Of a stretch of 7,783 nucleotides of DNA, positions 1-5,975 are shown piece after piece. Position numbers and translations under genes: made by a program. Source of the DNA: Paracoccaceae bacterium. Lineage in GTDB: Bacteria > Pseudomonadota > Alphaproteobacteria > Rhodobacterales > Rhodobacteraceae. Under the pieces are notes generated by a model. The model saw only the letters and a list, made by a program, of their open reading frames with translations, was not told the DNA's origin and ran no database searches. Location of the stretch: the NCBI GenBank assembly GCA_002683355.1, contig NYTF01000029.1, positions 1-7,783 on the forward strand, written 5' to 3'. Position 1 is the first letter of the stretch. Each line of letters opens with the position of its first letter.

Positions 1-1251
1 GAAAAAATGCAGGCTCTTTCAGATGGCAAAAAGATTAATACTACTGAAAACTTGGCAGTTGAACACATGGGACAGCGTGACCCAATTAGGTTTGCCTCCA
101 AAGAATGGATCAGGCTAGAAAGTTTTGTAAAAGATTCTCGTGAAAAAAATAAGTTTAGCTCAATTATAAACATAGGTATCGGCGGCTCTGATTTAGGCCC
201 TTCGGCTGTAGCAAAAATAATGAAAAATTATGCTAGTGGGCCTGATTTGTATTTTGTATCTCACTCTGATCCAATATATCTTTCGGATCTTTTATCCATT
301 TGTGACCCAACATCTACTTTGGTGGTTGTTTCTTCAAAATCATTTAACACATCTGAAATTTTAGAGAATGCAAAGATTACTCGGAAATGGTTTGTTGACC
401 AAGGTGTGAGTTATGAAAATGCCATGATTGCGGTGACAGCATTCCCAAATAAAGCCATTTCATGGGGTATTATGCCTGACAAAATATTTGATCTTCCACT
501 AACAGTTGGAGGTCGATTTTCGGTTTGGTCAGCGATTGGTCTACCTTTGATGCTAGGAATAGGAGTGCAAAATTTTAAGGAATTTTTAAGGGGTGGATCC
601 GCGATGGACGAGCATTTTTTTTCCACACCACTGGAAAAAAATATTCCCGTCTTATTAGGGCTTTTAAGGGTTTGGAATCGAAATTTCTTAGGATATCAAA
701 CGCATGCAATATTGCCATATGAACCGAGGTTAAAGAAATTTATTTCCTGGGTTCAGCAATTGGAAATGGAAAGCAATGGTAAAGGCGTAGATTTACTTGG
801 CAAAATTCTCAAATTACCAGCAGCACCTTTAATTTGGGGTGATATTGGTACAAACTGGCAACATAGTGTTGGGCAATTTTTGATGCAAGGTATTGAAAGC
901 AACCCGGTCGATATCTTGTTTGCTGAGAAACCTGACGTAAGGAACTCTGCCAAAATAGTAAAAGCGCATCAGCGTCTATTATCAAACGTTCTAGCTCAGG
1001 CGAGTGCCTTAGCCTTAGGATCAATTGATAATTTAAATATGCACAAAAATTGTGAGGGTAATAGACCTTCTAATTTAATTAGCTGGGAATCCAACTCACC
1101 TTATGCAATTGGCCGTTTGTTTGCGTTGTATGAATATATTACGATTGTTTGTGGCTTTATATGGAATATCAATAGTTTTGATCAGTGGGGTGTCGAAAAT
1201 GGTAAGAAGCGTGCCAAAGAATTATTAAATTCAGAAAGTTTTAATTTTTAA
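1..1251 (+). CDS. pgi: glucose-6-phosphate isomerase, 5' end cut by window edge
   Basis: Phosphoglucose isomerase interconverts glucose 6-phosphate and fructose 6-phosphate in the cytoplasm (glycolysis and gluconeogenesis). The frame is open through base 1. The ATG at 7 is internal, because the KIN-TEN segment at residues 9-15 (numbered from that ATG) matches a region near residue 87 of the E. coli enzyme, so roughly 75-80 N-terminal residues lie outside the window. Visible landmarks are the SIS-domain sugar-phosphate loop GIGGSDLG (57-64), the phosphate-binding SKSFNT (110-115), the first family signature VGGRFSVWSAIG with Arg170, the catalytic Glu255 in MESNGK, the ring-opening His286 in the QH pair, and Lys400 in the second signature FDQWGVENGK. 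The Glu-to-His spacing of 31 equals that of E. coli (355 to 386). The usually conserved GTNGQH and HQG are GTNWQH and MQG here, a modest divergence that leaves the catalytic residues intact. The protein ends only 14 residues after the catalytic Lys, shorter than in E. coli. It is convergent with the GST gene, 20 bp away. Confidence 0.96.
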   Translation, partial: EKMQALSDGKKINTTENLAVEHMGQRDPIRFASKEWIRLESFVKDSREKNKFSSIINIGIGGSDLGPSAVAKIMKNYASGPDLYFVSHSDPIYLSDLLSICDPTSTLVVVSSKSFNTSEILENAKITRKWFVDQGVSYENAMIAVTAFPNKAISWGIMPDKIFDLPLTVGGRFSVWSAIGLPLMLGIGVQNFKEFLRGGSAMDEHFFSTPLEKNIPVLLGLLRVWNRNFLGYQTHAILPYEPRLKKFISWVQQLEMESNGKGVDLLGKILKLPAAPLIWGDIGTNWQHSVGQFLMQGIESNPVDILFAEKPDVRNSAKIVKAHQRLLSNVLAQASALALGSIDNLNMHKNCEGNRPSNLISWESNSPYAIGRLFALYEYITIVCGFIWNINSFDQWGVENGKKRAKELLNSESFNF

Positions 1252-1271
1252 AAAGTTTTTGGCTGGTAAAT

Positions 1272-1877
1272 TTACAGATTTGATGCTTTTTTAAATGCTG
1301 GCCGGTCGGTTAATCTTTGAATATATGTTTGTAAGGTCGGTTTGTCAGAAATATCAGCACCAAGCTTGCTAGCCATTACCACAGCATGTCCCGTCATTAA
1401 ATCTGCAGCAGAAAACTCTCCGGCAAGATAATCTCGCCCAACCAAATGGTGATCAACGGCGGAGAGCATTTGTCCAAGTAGTTTGGTAGCTCTTTTAACA
1501 TTTGTTTCGTTGCTACGCTCTGGCGGTAACAAAATTGTTTCAACTACAATAATGTTCATTGGAGGCATAATCATACCCTCTGCGTAATGGAACCATTGCA
1601 GGTAATTAGCATATTTTTCATCATCGGAGGATGGTATCAATTTATGGTTTTTATTCTTCTCTAGGATATATTGAATTATGGCGCCTGACTCAAATATTGT
1701 AATTGAGCCATCTTCAAGTGTTGGAACGCGACCCATAGGATGTAGCTTTTTATATTCAGGAGATCTCATTTCCTGCGCTCCAAGGTCAAACTTTTGAATT
1801 TTGTAGGATAGACCTAATTCCTCAAATAACCAGGCCACTCTTACAGCTCTACTATTTCTTGCGTAGTATAATTTCAT
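1272..1877 (-). CDS. glutathione S-transferase family protein
   Basis: This is a 201-residue soluble glutathione transferase, the usual size for bacterial GSTs. The N-terminal thioredoxin-like domain (about 1-75) starts MKLYYARNSRAVRVAWLFEELGL, read in two parts as MKLYYARNSR and AVRVAWLFEELGL, which is typical of the Gtt1/beta-like group. It has the cis-proline in GRVPTL (Pro52) and the glutathione gamma-glutamyl contact pair Glu63-Ser64 in the ESGAI motif. Ser9 is at the place where a catalytic Ser or Cys would stand. The all-helical C-terminal domain (about 87-200) contains the N-capping box Ser156-x-x-Asp159 in FSAADL and ends with RPAFKKA, common in this family. It probably conjugates or reduces electrophiles with glutathione in the cytoplasm, but the substrate cannot be read from the sequence. 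The ATG is preceded by GGAG with a 9-nt spacer. It is transcribed alone, divergent from the crotonase gene and convergent with pgi, with 20 bp between stop codons. Confidence 0.9.
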   Translation of the reverse strand: MKLYYARNSRAVRVAWLFEELGLSYKIQKFDLGAQEMRSPEYKKLHPMGRVPTLEDGSITIFESGAIIQYILEKNKNHKLIPSSDDEKYANYLQWFHYAEGMIMPPMNIIVVETILLPPERSNETNVKRATKLLGQMLSAVDHHLVGRDYLAGEFSAADLMTGHAVVMASKLGADISDKPTLQTYIQRLTDRPAFKKASNL

Positions 1878-1931
1878 ATCTCATTACTCCATTCTCCCAG
1901 AGGAGGCATTTTATTTGAGTTTAAAATCACT

Positions 1932-1960
1932 TTGACTAACTAGATACACTTGTTTTAAAT
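1932..1960 (+). promoter_or_regulatory. candidate sigma70 promoter for the crotonase gene
   Basis: TTGACT (1932-1937) and TTAAAT (1955-1960) are separated by 17 bp: five of six and four of six consensus positions. A transcript starting near 1967 would have a leader of about 75 nt before the GTG at 2043. The overlapping TGTCAA at 1961-1966 reads TTGACA on the minus strand and could serve the divergent GST gene, but I see no -10 at good spacing for it. The rest of the 165-bp divergent gap is AT-rich with no other clear signal, apart from a 4-bp CTCC/GGAG hairpin at 1894-1905 in the presumed GST leader. Confidence 0.4.
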
Positions 1961-2029
1961 TGTCAATAAATGCTCGGATATTTGAAGTATTTTTTAAATA
2001 TTTATAAGTTGTTTGTATGCTCTAAAAGT

Positions 2030-2033
2030 AGGA
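2030..2033 (+). promoter_or_regulatory. ribosome binding site that selects the GTG start at 2043
   Basis: AGGA lies 9 nt upstream of the GTG at 2043. The frame stays open to a TTG at 2013, but no purine-rich Shine-Dalgarno site stands before that codon, which follows an AT-rich run. Confidence 0.6.
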
Positions 2034-2042
2034 AATTTTAAG

Positions 2043-2798
2043 GTGTCTATAGAAAATTGGATAATAACAGAAAAACATAATAGTGGGGTTATGAGTTTAA
2101 CTATGAACTGCGCACCAGTTAATGCCCTAACGTCCAGTAATTTAATGTATTTATATAATTTGCTTGGTGATTTAGAAAAAGATCGTTCTGTTCATGCGTT
2201 GGTAGTTAATAGCTCATTTAAAGTTTTTTCTGCTGGTATTAATTTAAAGGATGCGAAAGATTTCACGTCAGATCAGCAAACTTTGATGGTAAAAGGACTA
2301 AACTTCGCATTTTCCAAACTTTTTCAATTTCCCAAACCAGTTATAGTTGCTGCTGAGGGCGCTGCAATTGCGGGTGGATTTTTCTTTATTTTAACAAGTG
2401 ATTACCGTGTTGGCGGAGCAAAAAGTATGTATGGATTAGCAGAAGCGAGAGTTGGAGTTGACTTCCCTAAGCCCCTCCTTGAAATTGCGAAATCTGTATT
2501 GAGTGCGGCAGATTTGCGAAGATTGATGCAAAGTGGAAATCCAATTAATTCAAAACAAGCACTGACCTCTGGTATAATCGATGAAATTGTCGATACGGGT
2601 GAGGCCTTTAATAGAGCCTTAATAGTTGCAGAAGATTATTCAAATATACCAAAAAAGACTTATAGCCGGATTAAGAGACAAGTACGGGGTGTTTCAATCG
2701 ATAAAATAAATGAGTTGATGAAAAATAATTCAGGTGTCCCGGTGGATGGTTGGTACGGGGATGAAACTAGGGCAGCTATGGATGCTATGTTGAAATAA
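2043..2798 (+). CDS. crotonase-superfamily protein, likely enoyl-CoA isomerase-type
   Basis: This is a 251-residue crotonase-fold enzyme acting on a CoA thioester. The start is the GTG at 2043, supported by AGGA. It gives the N terminus MSIENW, a normal length before the first strand of this fold. Visible motifs are PVNAL (25-29), the CoA and oxyanion-hole segment FSAGINL (62-68), and the second oxyanion-hole segment ending AIAGG (108-112). In hydratases a catalytic Glu (Glu144 of rat crotonase) stands two residues after this GG; here the stretch is Phe-Phe-Phe. The second acid is kept as Glu134 in GLAE. Retaining only this acid, followed by a DFPK segment in place of the hydratase IPGAGG, is the pattern of delta3,delta2-enoyl-CoA isomerases such as mitochondrial ECI1. 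An isomerase role, moving a double bond for beta-oxidation of unsaturated acyl chains, is therefore inferred. Other crotonase activities remain possible. It converges with the sulfatase gene, leaving 12 bp. It looks like a single-gene unit. Confidence 0.87.
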   Translation: MSIENWIITEKHNSGVMSLTMNCAPVNALTSSNLMYLYNLLGDLEKDRSVHALVVNSSFKVFSAGINLKDAKDFTSDQQTLMVKGLNFAFSKLFQFPKPVIVAAEGAAIAGGFFFILTSDYRVGGAKSMYGLAEARVGVDFPKPLLEIAKSVLSAADLRRLMQSGNPINSKQALTSGIIDEIVDTGEAFNRALIVAEDYSNIPKKTYSRIKRQVRGVSIDKINELMKNNSGVPVDGWYGDETRAAMDAMLK

Positions 2799-2810
2799 GT
2801 AAACTTTTGA

Positions 2811-4373
2811 TCAGGCTGGTCTGTCTGACATTGGGCTTTCATCCATTAGACCTATCAACTCTTGATTCATAGAAAGTGCTAATTCAGCTTTTATCGCACT
2901 ATGATTTGGGTCGCTCCATAGATTATTAGTTTCGCTTGGATCGTTGGCCAAATCATACAGCTCTCCCCAGTTTTGATCTAAATAGATGTTAAACTTGTAG
3001 GATTTAGTAACAATAGATCGAACTCTAGCAGGAGTTTTAAAGCCCAATCTGGCACCGCCATCATTGTATTCGATCAGCAAACGCTCTCTGTCAAATTCCT
3101 TTCCTTCAATAATTGGCAGTAGTGATTTGCCCTTCATCCCATTATACGGAGCAATGCCAGCGCGTTCTAAAATTGTAGATGAGATGTCTACTGTCGAAGC
3201 TAATTTGTCAGATACCTGTTCTCTTTTTTGGTGAGGATCCGACCAAATGAAAGGAACATTAGTTACAGAATTGAAGGGTAGAGCACCTTTTAGTATCATA
3301 TTAAAGTCGCCCAAATAATCGCCATGATCAGAATTAAAGCAGACTATAGTATTTTCAGCTTGGTTATTACTTTTTAAAACATTCATGATTTCACCAATTG
3401 CATCGTCGACCATTGAAATCATGCCACCGGTTAATGCCATAGCTTGTTTGATTTTCTTATCATCTAACATCATTGCCGTTTGAGGGCTAAACTGACCAGT
3501 GTCATTTTTCCAATTTTCATATAACCATTTCATTGGTGGAGTGGGGTTTTCATGTGCTGCGTATGGTAAGTTAACTTCAAAATCTTCCGGTGAATACATG
3601 TCCCAATATTTCCCCGGAGGGTTAAAAGGATGGTGTGGATCAGGGAATGAAACAAAAAGAAAAAATGGATCTTCGTCTTTGCTGTGGTTTTTCAAATAAT
3701 CAATAGATTGGTTTTTTATATAAGAAGTTGGGTAAAACTCTTCTGTAATAGGAGTACGATAGGCTTGCGGGCACGAATAATTATGGGGTAATTCATTTTT
3801 ATTATTTTGTAGCGCTTCCCAGTTTGGGACATTTTCGCGGAACCACTGTCTATAATGCCCTCCGCAGCGATCGCCATGTGCTGTAACCATATCAACGTGT
3901 TTATAGCCATAATAAGGAGTTATAAATTCATATCGTCCATCGTCTAAATATCGGCCTGGTTGCTCTTGCTCAAAATTCCCAATTTCAGGTTTCCAAGCTT
4001 CTTTTATTGGACCAGTTTCTTCAGGGTTTTTATAAAATGGCTCTTGATCAGTAAACGGTTGAATATGACTTTTACCAATCGTGGCGGTTTGGTACCCCGA
4101 TGATGCCAAAACATCGACAAATGTATTGGCTCTGATTGGCAAAGTGCAGCCATTGTACCTAAGGCCGTGTTGGCTTGGATATCTTCCTGTTAACAAAGAG
4201 GCTCTATTAGGCATACATACCGGAGATGCTACATGAAAATTGTTAAACCGTGTTCCCGAAGAGGCTATTTCATCAATATTTGGTGTTTTAATTATTGGAT
4301 GACCGTAACATCCCAACCAGTCAGCTCGATGTTGGTCTGTAATAAAAATAATAAAATTTGGTCTTTTTTGCAT
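2811..4373 (-). CDS. sulfatase / phosphonate monoester hydrolase-like, cytoplasmic
   Basis: This 520-residue member of the alkaline phosphatase superfamily sulfatase branch hydrolyses sulfate esters or related phospho- or phosphonate esters. The nucleophile is Cys53 in the C-x-P-x-R signature CMPNR followed by ASLLTGR. It must be converted to formylglycine by a maturation enzyme that is not in this window. The second signature GYQTATIGKSH (93-103) supplies Lys101 and His103. Probable metal ligands are Asp13-Gln14 near the N terminus and Asp349-His350 in SDHGD, with Lys362 following in ILKG. The DQ plus DH pair is the arrangement known from phosphonate monoester hydrolases and choline sulfatase, in contrast to the DD plus DN typical of arylsulfatases. 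FPDPHHPFNPPG (243-254) is also characteristic. There is no signal peptide or membrane segment, so it acts in the cytosol on an imported or endogenous substrate. The ATG has GGAG 5 nt upstream. It starts 19 bp after the methyltransferase stop codon, so the two are probably co-transcribed. The substrate is not determinable here. Confidence 0.93.
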   Translation of the reverse strand: MQKRPNFIIFITDQHRADWLGCYGHPIIKTPNIDEIASSGTRFNNFHVASPVCMPNRASLLTGRYPSQHGLRYNGCTLPIRANTFVDVLASSGYQTATIGKSHIQPFTDQEPFYKNPEETGPIKEAWKPEIGNFEQEQPGRYLDDGRYEFITPYYGYKHVDMVTAHGDRCGGHYRQWFRENVPNWEALQNNKNELPHNYSCPQAYRTPITEEFYPTSYIKNQSIDYLKNHSKDEDPFFLFVSFPDPHHPFNPPGKYWDMYSPEDFEVNLPYAAHENPTPPMKWLYENWKNDTGQFSPQTAMMLDDKKIKQAMALTGGMISMVDDAIGEIMNVLKSNNQAENTIVCFNSDHGDYLGDFNMILKGALPFNSVTNVPFIWSDPHQKREQVSDKLASTVDISSTILERAGIAPYNGMKGKSLLPIIEGKEFDRERLLIEYNDGGARLGFKTPARVRSIVTKSYKFNIYLDQNWGELYDLANDPSETNNLWSDPNHSAIKAELALSMNQELIGLMDESPMSDRPA

Positions 4374-4392
4374 TAGTGCTCCATTTAAAAAA

Positions 4393-5457
4393 TTATTTCT
4401 GAGCTTCTATAACCATGTTTGTAGCATTTTTATAAACTACTTTTGCGTCTTTGAAACCAGCTTCTAACAAAATATCCATAAGTTTTTTTGGGCCAGCCTG
4501 AGCGCCTAATGCGAGGCCAATTTCTTGAGATTTTGAAGTGGGAACGCAGCCCATGGTTGAGAAAGAATAATACATTTGACCAATCGTGTTTAGATTTTCA
4601 GATGGATCATCAGATGCGGTTGGTTCAATTAATATTATGTAGCCATCTTTTGAGAGGTGGTTGTAAGCATATTTAGCAGCACCAAGAGGATCCCCCATAT
4701 CATGTAAACAATCAAAAAAAGCTAATAATTCAAATTCACCTGTATAACTTTTAGCATCACTTACCTTGTAGGAAATAACTTGGTCTAGACCAGCATCTAC
4801 AGCATATTTTTTTGCTGATTTTATTGATGGCTCATGAATGTCAAAACCCGAAATTTTTGCATCAGGAAATGCTTCTGCAATCATCATGGTTGATAGTCCA
4901 AAACCGCAGCCAATATCAGCAAAACGACCACCATTCTCTAATATTTCGACAGCTTTTGAGAGTTTAGGAAGCCACTTTTGAATTAGATTTGAAGAGTATG
5001 AAGGTCGAAAAAAGCGTGCGGTACCTTGAAATATGCATGGATGAGACTCGCCGTAGGGTACACCAGCACCTGTTTTAAAAGCTTTTTTTACTTTCTCAAT
5101 ATTATGTATGTTACCAGAAAGAACATCATATGCACCTATCATTAATGCAGGGCTATCTTCGTTAGAAAATACTGCTTTTTGCTCTGGACTTAAGTGAAAT
5201 TTAGTCAAGGTTTTATTATGAGAGCAAAACCCCGCTGCACTCATGGCATATAGCCACTCTTGACAATATCTTTGATCAATATCTGCTGCTTTGCTAAATT
5301 GTTTGATTGTAGTTGGTTTACATTCCCCCAATATTTTAAACAATCCTAGCTCATCCCCAATTCGCATTAATGGAATAATTGCGCCAGCTGCAACATTTTG
5401 CATAATTTTCCATTGAAGCTTCTTTAAAGACTCTACGTCTATTTTCTGTTCAAACAT
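4393..5457 (-). CDS. SAM-dependent methyltransferase, Rv2258c-like with winged-helix N domain
   Basis: This is a 354-residue class I methyltransferase. The N-terminal part (about 15-100) is a helical, winged-helix-like dimerisation domain, as in Mycobacterium tuberculosis Rv2258c. A linker containing GVPYGE (132-137) and the FF-RP-Y segment (149-154) leads to the Rossmann domain. Motif I is DIGCGFG (181-187), the acidic residue at the end of strand 2 is Asp206 in GFDIHE, and Asp234 is placed to contact the adenine. FFDCLHDMGDP (247-257) and the C-terminal QEIGLALGAQAG (311-322) are hallmarks of this family. The N domain here is probably structural and should not be read as evidence of a DNA-binding regulator. 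The methyl acceptor is unknown for the family. The ATG is preceded by AGAGG with a short spacer. It is the first gene of a likely two-gene transcript with the sulfatase and diverges from the rhodanese gene across 112 bp. I found no convincing promoter on this strand in that gap. Confidence 0.92.
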   Translation of the reverse strand: MFEQKIDVESLKKLQWKIMQNVAAGAIIPLMRIGDELGLFKILGECKPTTIKQFSKAADIDQRYCQEWLYAMSAAGFCSHNKTLTKFHLSPEQKAVFSNEDSPALMIGAYDVLSGNIHNIEKVKKAFKTGAGVPYGESHPCIFQGTARFFRPSYSSNLIQKWLPKLSKAVEILENGGRFADIGCGFGLSTMMIAEAFPDAKISGFDIHEPSIKSAKKYAVDAGLDQVISYKVSDAKSYTGEFELLAFFDCLHDMGDPLGAAKYAYNHLSKDGYIILIEPTASDDPSENLNTIGQMYYSFSTMGCVPTSKSQEIGLALGAQAGPKKLMDILLEAGFKDAKVVYKNATNMVIEAQK

Positions 5458-5475
5458 TTTGACCTCTTATATTCT

Positions 5476-5504
5476 TTGACACCAATTGTCTTAATCAATA
5501 TTAA
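5476..5504 (+). promoter_or_regulatory. sigma70 promoter for the rhodanese gene
   Basis: There is a perfect -35 TTGACA (5476-5481), a 17-bp spacer, and a -10 TATTAA (5499-5504, four of six matches). A start near 5511 gives a leader of about 59 nt with GGAG before the ATG at 5570. It is the best promoter match in the window. Confidence 0.65.
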
Positions 5505-5506
5505 GA
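5489..5506. promoter_or_regulatory. operator-like dyad over the rhodanese -10 element
   Basis: TCTTAAT (5489-5495) and ATTAAGA (5500-5506) are perfect 7-bp inverted arms around CAAT. The right arm covers most of the -10 element, a position from which a bound dimer would block the promoter. The 9-mer CAATATTAA overlapping it (5496-5504) recurs at 5522-5530 in the leader, 26 bp downstream. Function is inferred; in AT-rich DNA some of this could arise by chance. Confidence 0.4.
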
Positions 5507-5569
5507 TGAAAGATTAAAAAGCAATATTAAAATCTGTAAAAAAATATTTTAATTTATAAAGGAGCTTTT

Positions 5570-5968
5570 ATGGCCCAACAAATTGTAAAAAGTGCGAAAT
5601 CATTAATTTCAGAGGCAAATCAATTTGTTTCTACAATGTCGGTAGAGGAAGCAAAAAAAGTTTTGAATCATGAAGACTATGTCTTTGTTGATTTGCGCGA
5701 CATTCGAGAGTTAAAAAGAGAAGGCAAGATACCAAATGCTTTTTCATGCCCGCGTGGAATGCTTGAATTTTGGATTGATCCAGAAAGCCCTTATCATAAA
5801 GAGATATTTAATCAGGATAAAACCTATGTTTTTTATTGTGCGAGTGCCTGGCGCTCTGCACTAAGCACTAAAACAGCGATGGATATGGGTTTAAAACCTG
5901 TTGCTCATATTGAAGGGGGCTTCTCTGCTTGGAAAAAAGCTGATGGCATTATAGAAAATTTAGACTGA
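5570..5968 (+). CDS. single-domain rhodanese-like sulfurtransferase
   Basis: This 132-residue rhodanese moves sulfane sulfur through a persulfide on its active-site Cys. The active loop is CASAWR: Cys90, with Arg95 closing the six-residue loop that cradles the persulfide. Other family marks are the FVDLRD-x-RE segment (39-47), IPNAFSCPRGMLEFW (54-68) and the C-terminal HIEGGFSAW (113-121). Cys60 in SCPRG is a second cysteine outside the loop. There is no signal peptide, so it is cytoplasmic. The length fits the common single-domain group found in alphaproteobacteria, where the physiological sulfur donor and acceptor are generally unassigned. The ATG is preceded by GGAG at 8-nt spacing, and a strong promoter with a dyad lies upstream. 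It diverges from the methyltransferase-sulfatase pair and converges with the oxygenase gene with 7 bp between stop codons. A role in handling sulfur released by neighbouring enzymes is possible but is only positional inference. Confidence 0.93.
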   Translation: MAQQIVKSAKSLISEANQFVSTMSVEEAKKVLNHEDYVFVDLRDIRELKREGKIPNAFSCPRGMLEFWIDPESPYHKEIFNQDKTYVFYCASAWRSALSTKTAMDMGLKPVAHIEGGFSAWKKADGIIENLD

Positions 5969-5975
5969 CTTATCT

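Noticed and set aside
1250..1277. Possible terminator after pgi (AAAAAGTTTTT and the 10-bp palindrome GTAAATTTAC)
   Set aside because: The first has no loop and the second is AT-only with no following T run; neither would make a stable intrinsic terminator.
2013..2042. Upstream TTG start for the crotonase
   Set aside because: There is no Shine-Dalgarno site before it, and the GTG at 2043 has AGGA at good spacing and gives the normal family N terminus.
1878..2042. Search for a riboswitch or small RNA in the GST/crotonase gap
   Set aside because: Only a 4-bp hairpin and AT-rich sequence are visible; nothing matches a structured RNA that I can recognise.
2733..2795. C-terminal VDGWYGDETRAAM of the crotonase resembles the peptidoglycan-binding motif (VDG-x-x-G-x-x-T-x-x-A)
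   Set aside because: The stretch is too short for a peptidoglycan-binding domain, sits at the place of the normal C-terminal helix of crotonases, and the protein has no export signal.
4393..5457. Possible DsyB-like (DMSP synthesis) methyltransferase, given the size and the winged-helix N domain
   Set aside because: The FFDCLHDMGDP and QEIGLALGAQAG motifs match the Rv2258c-like family; I have no residue-level reason to assign DsyB activity.
4393..5457. N-terminal helix-turn-helix read as a transcription regulator domain
   Set aside because: In this methyltransferase family the winged-helix part is a dimerisation domain; no additional DNA-binding features are visible.
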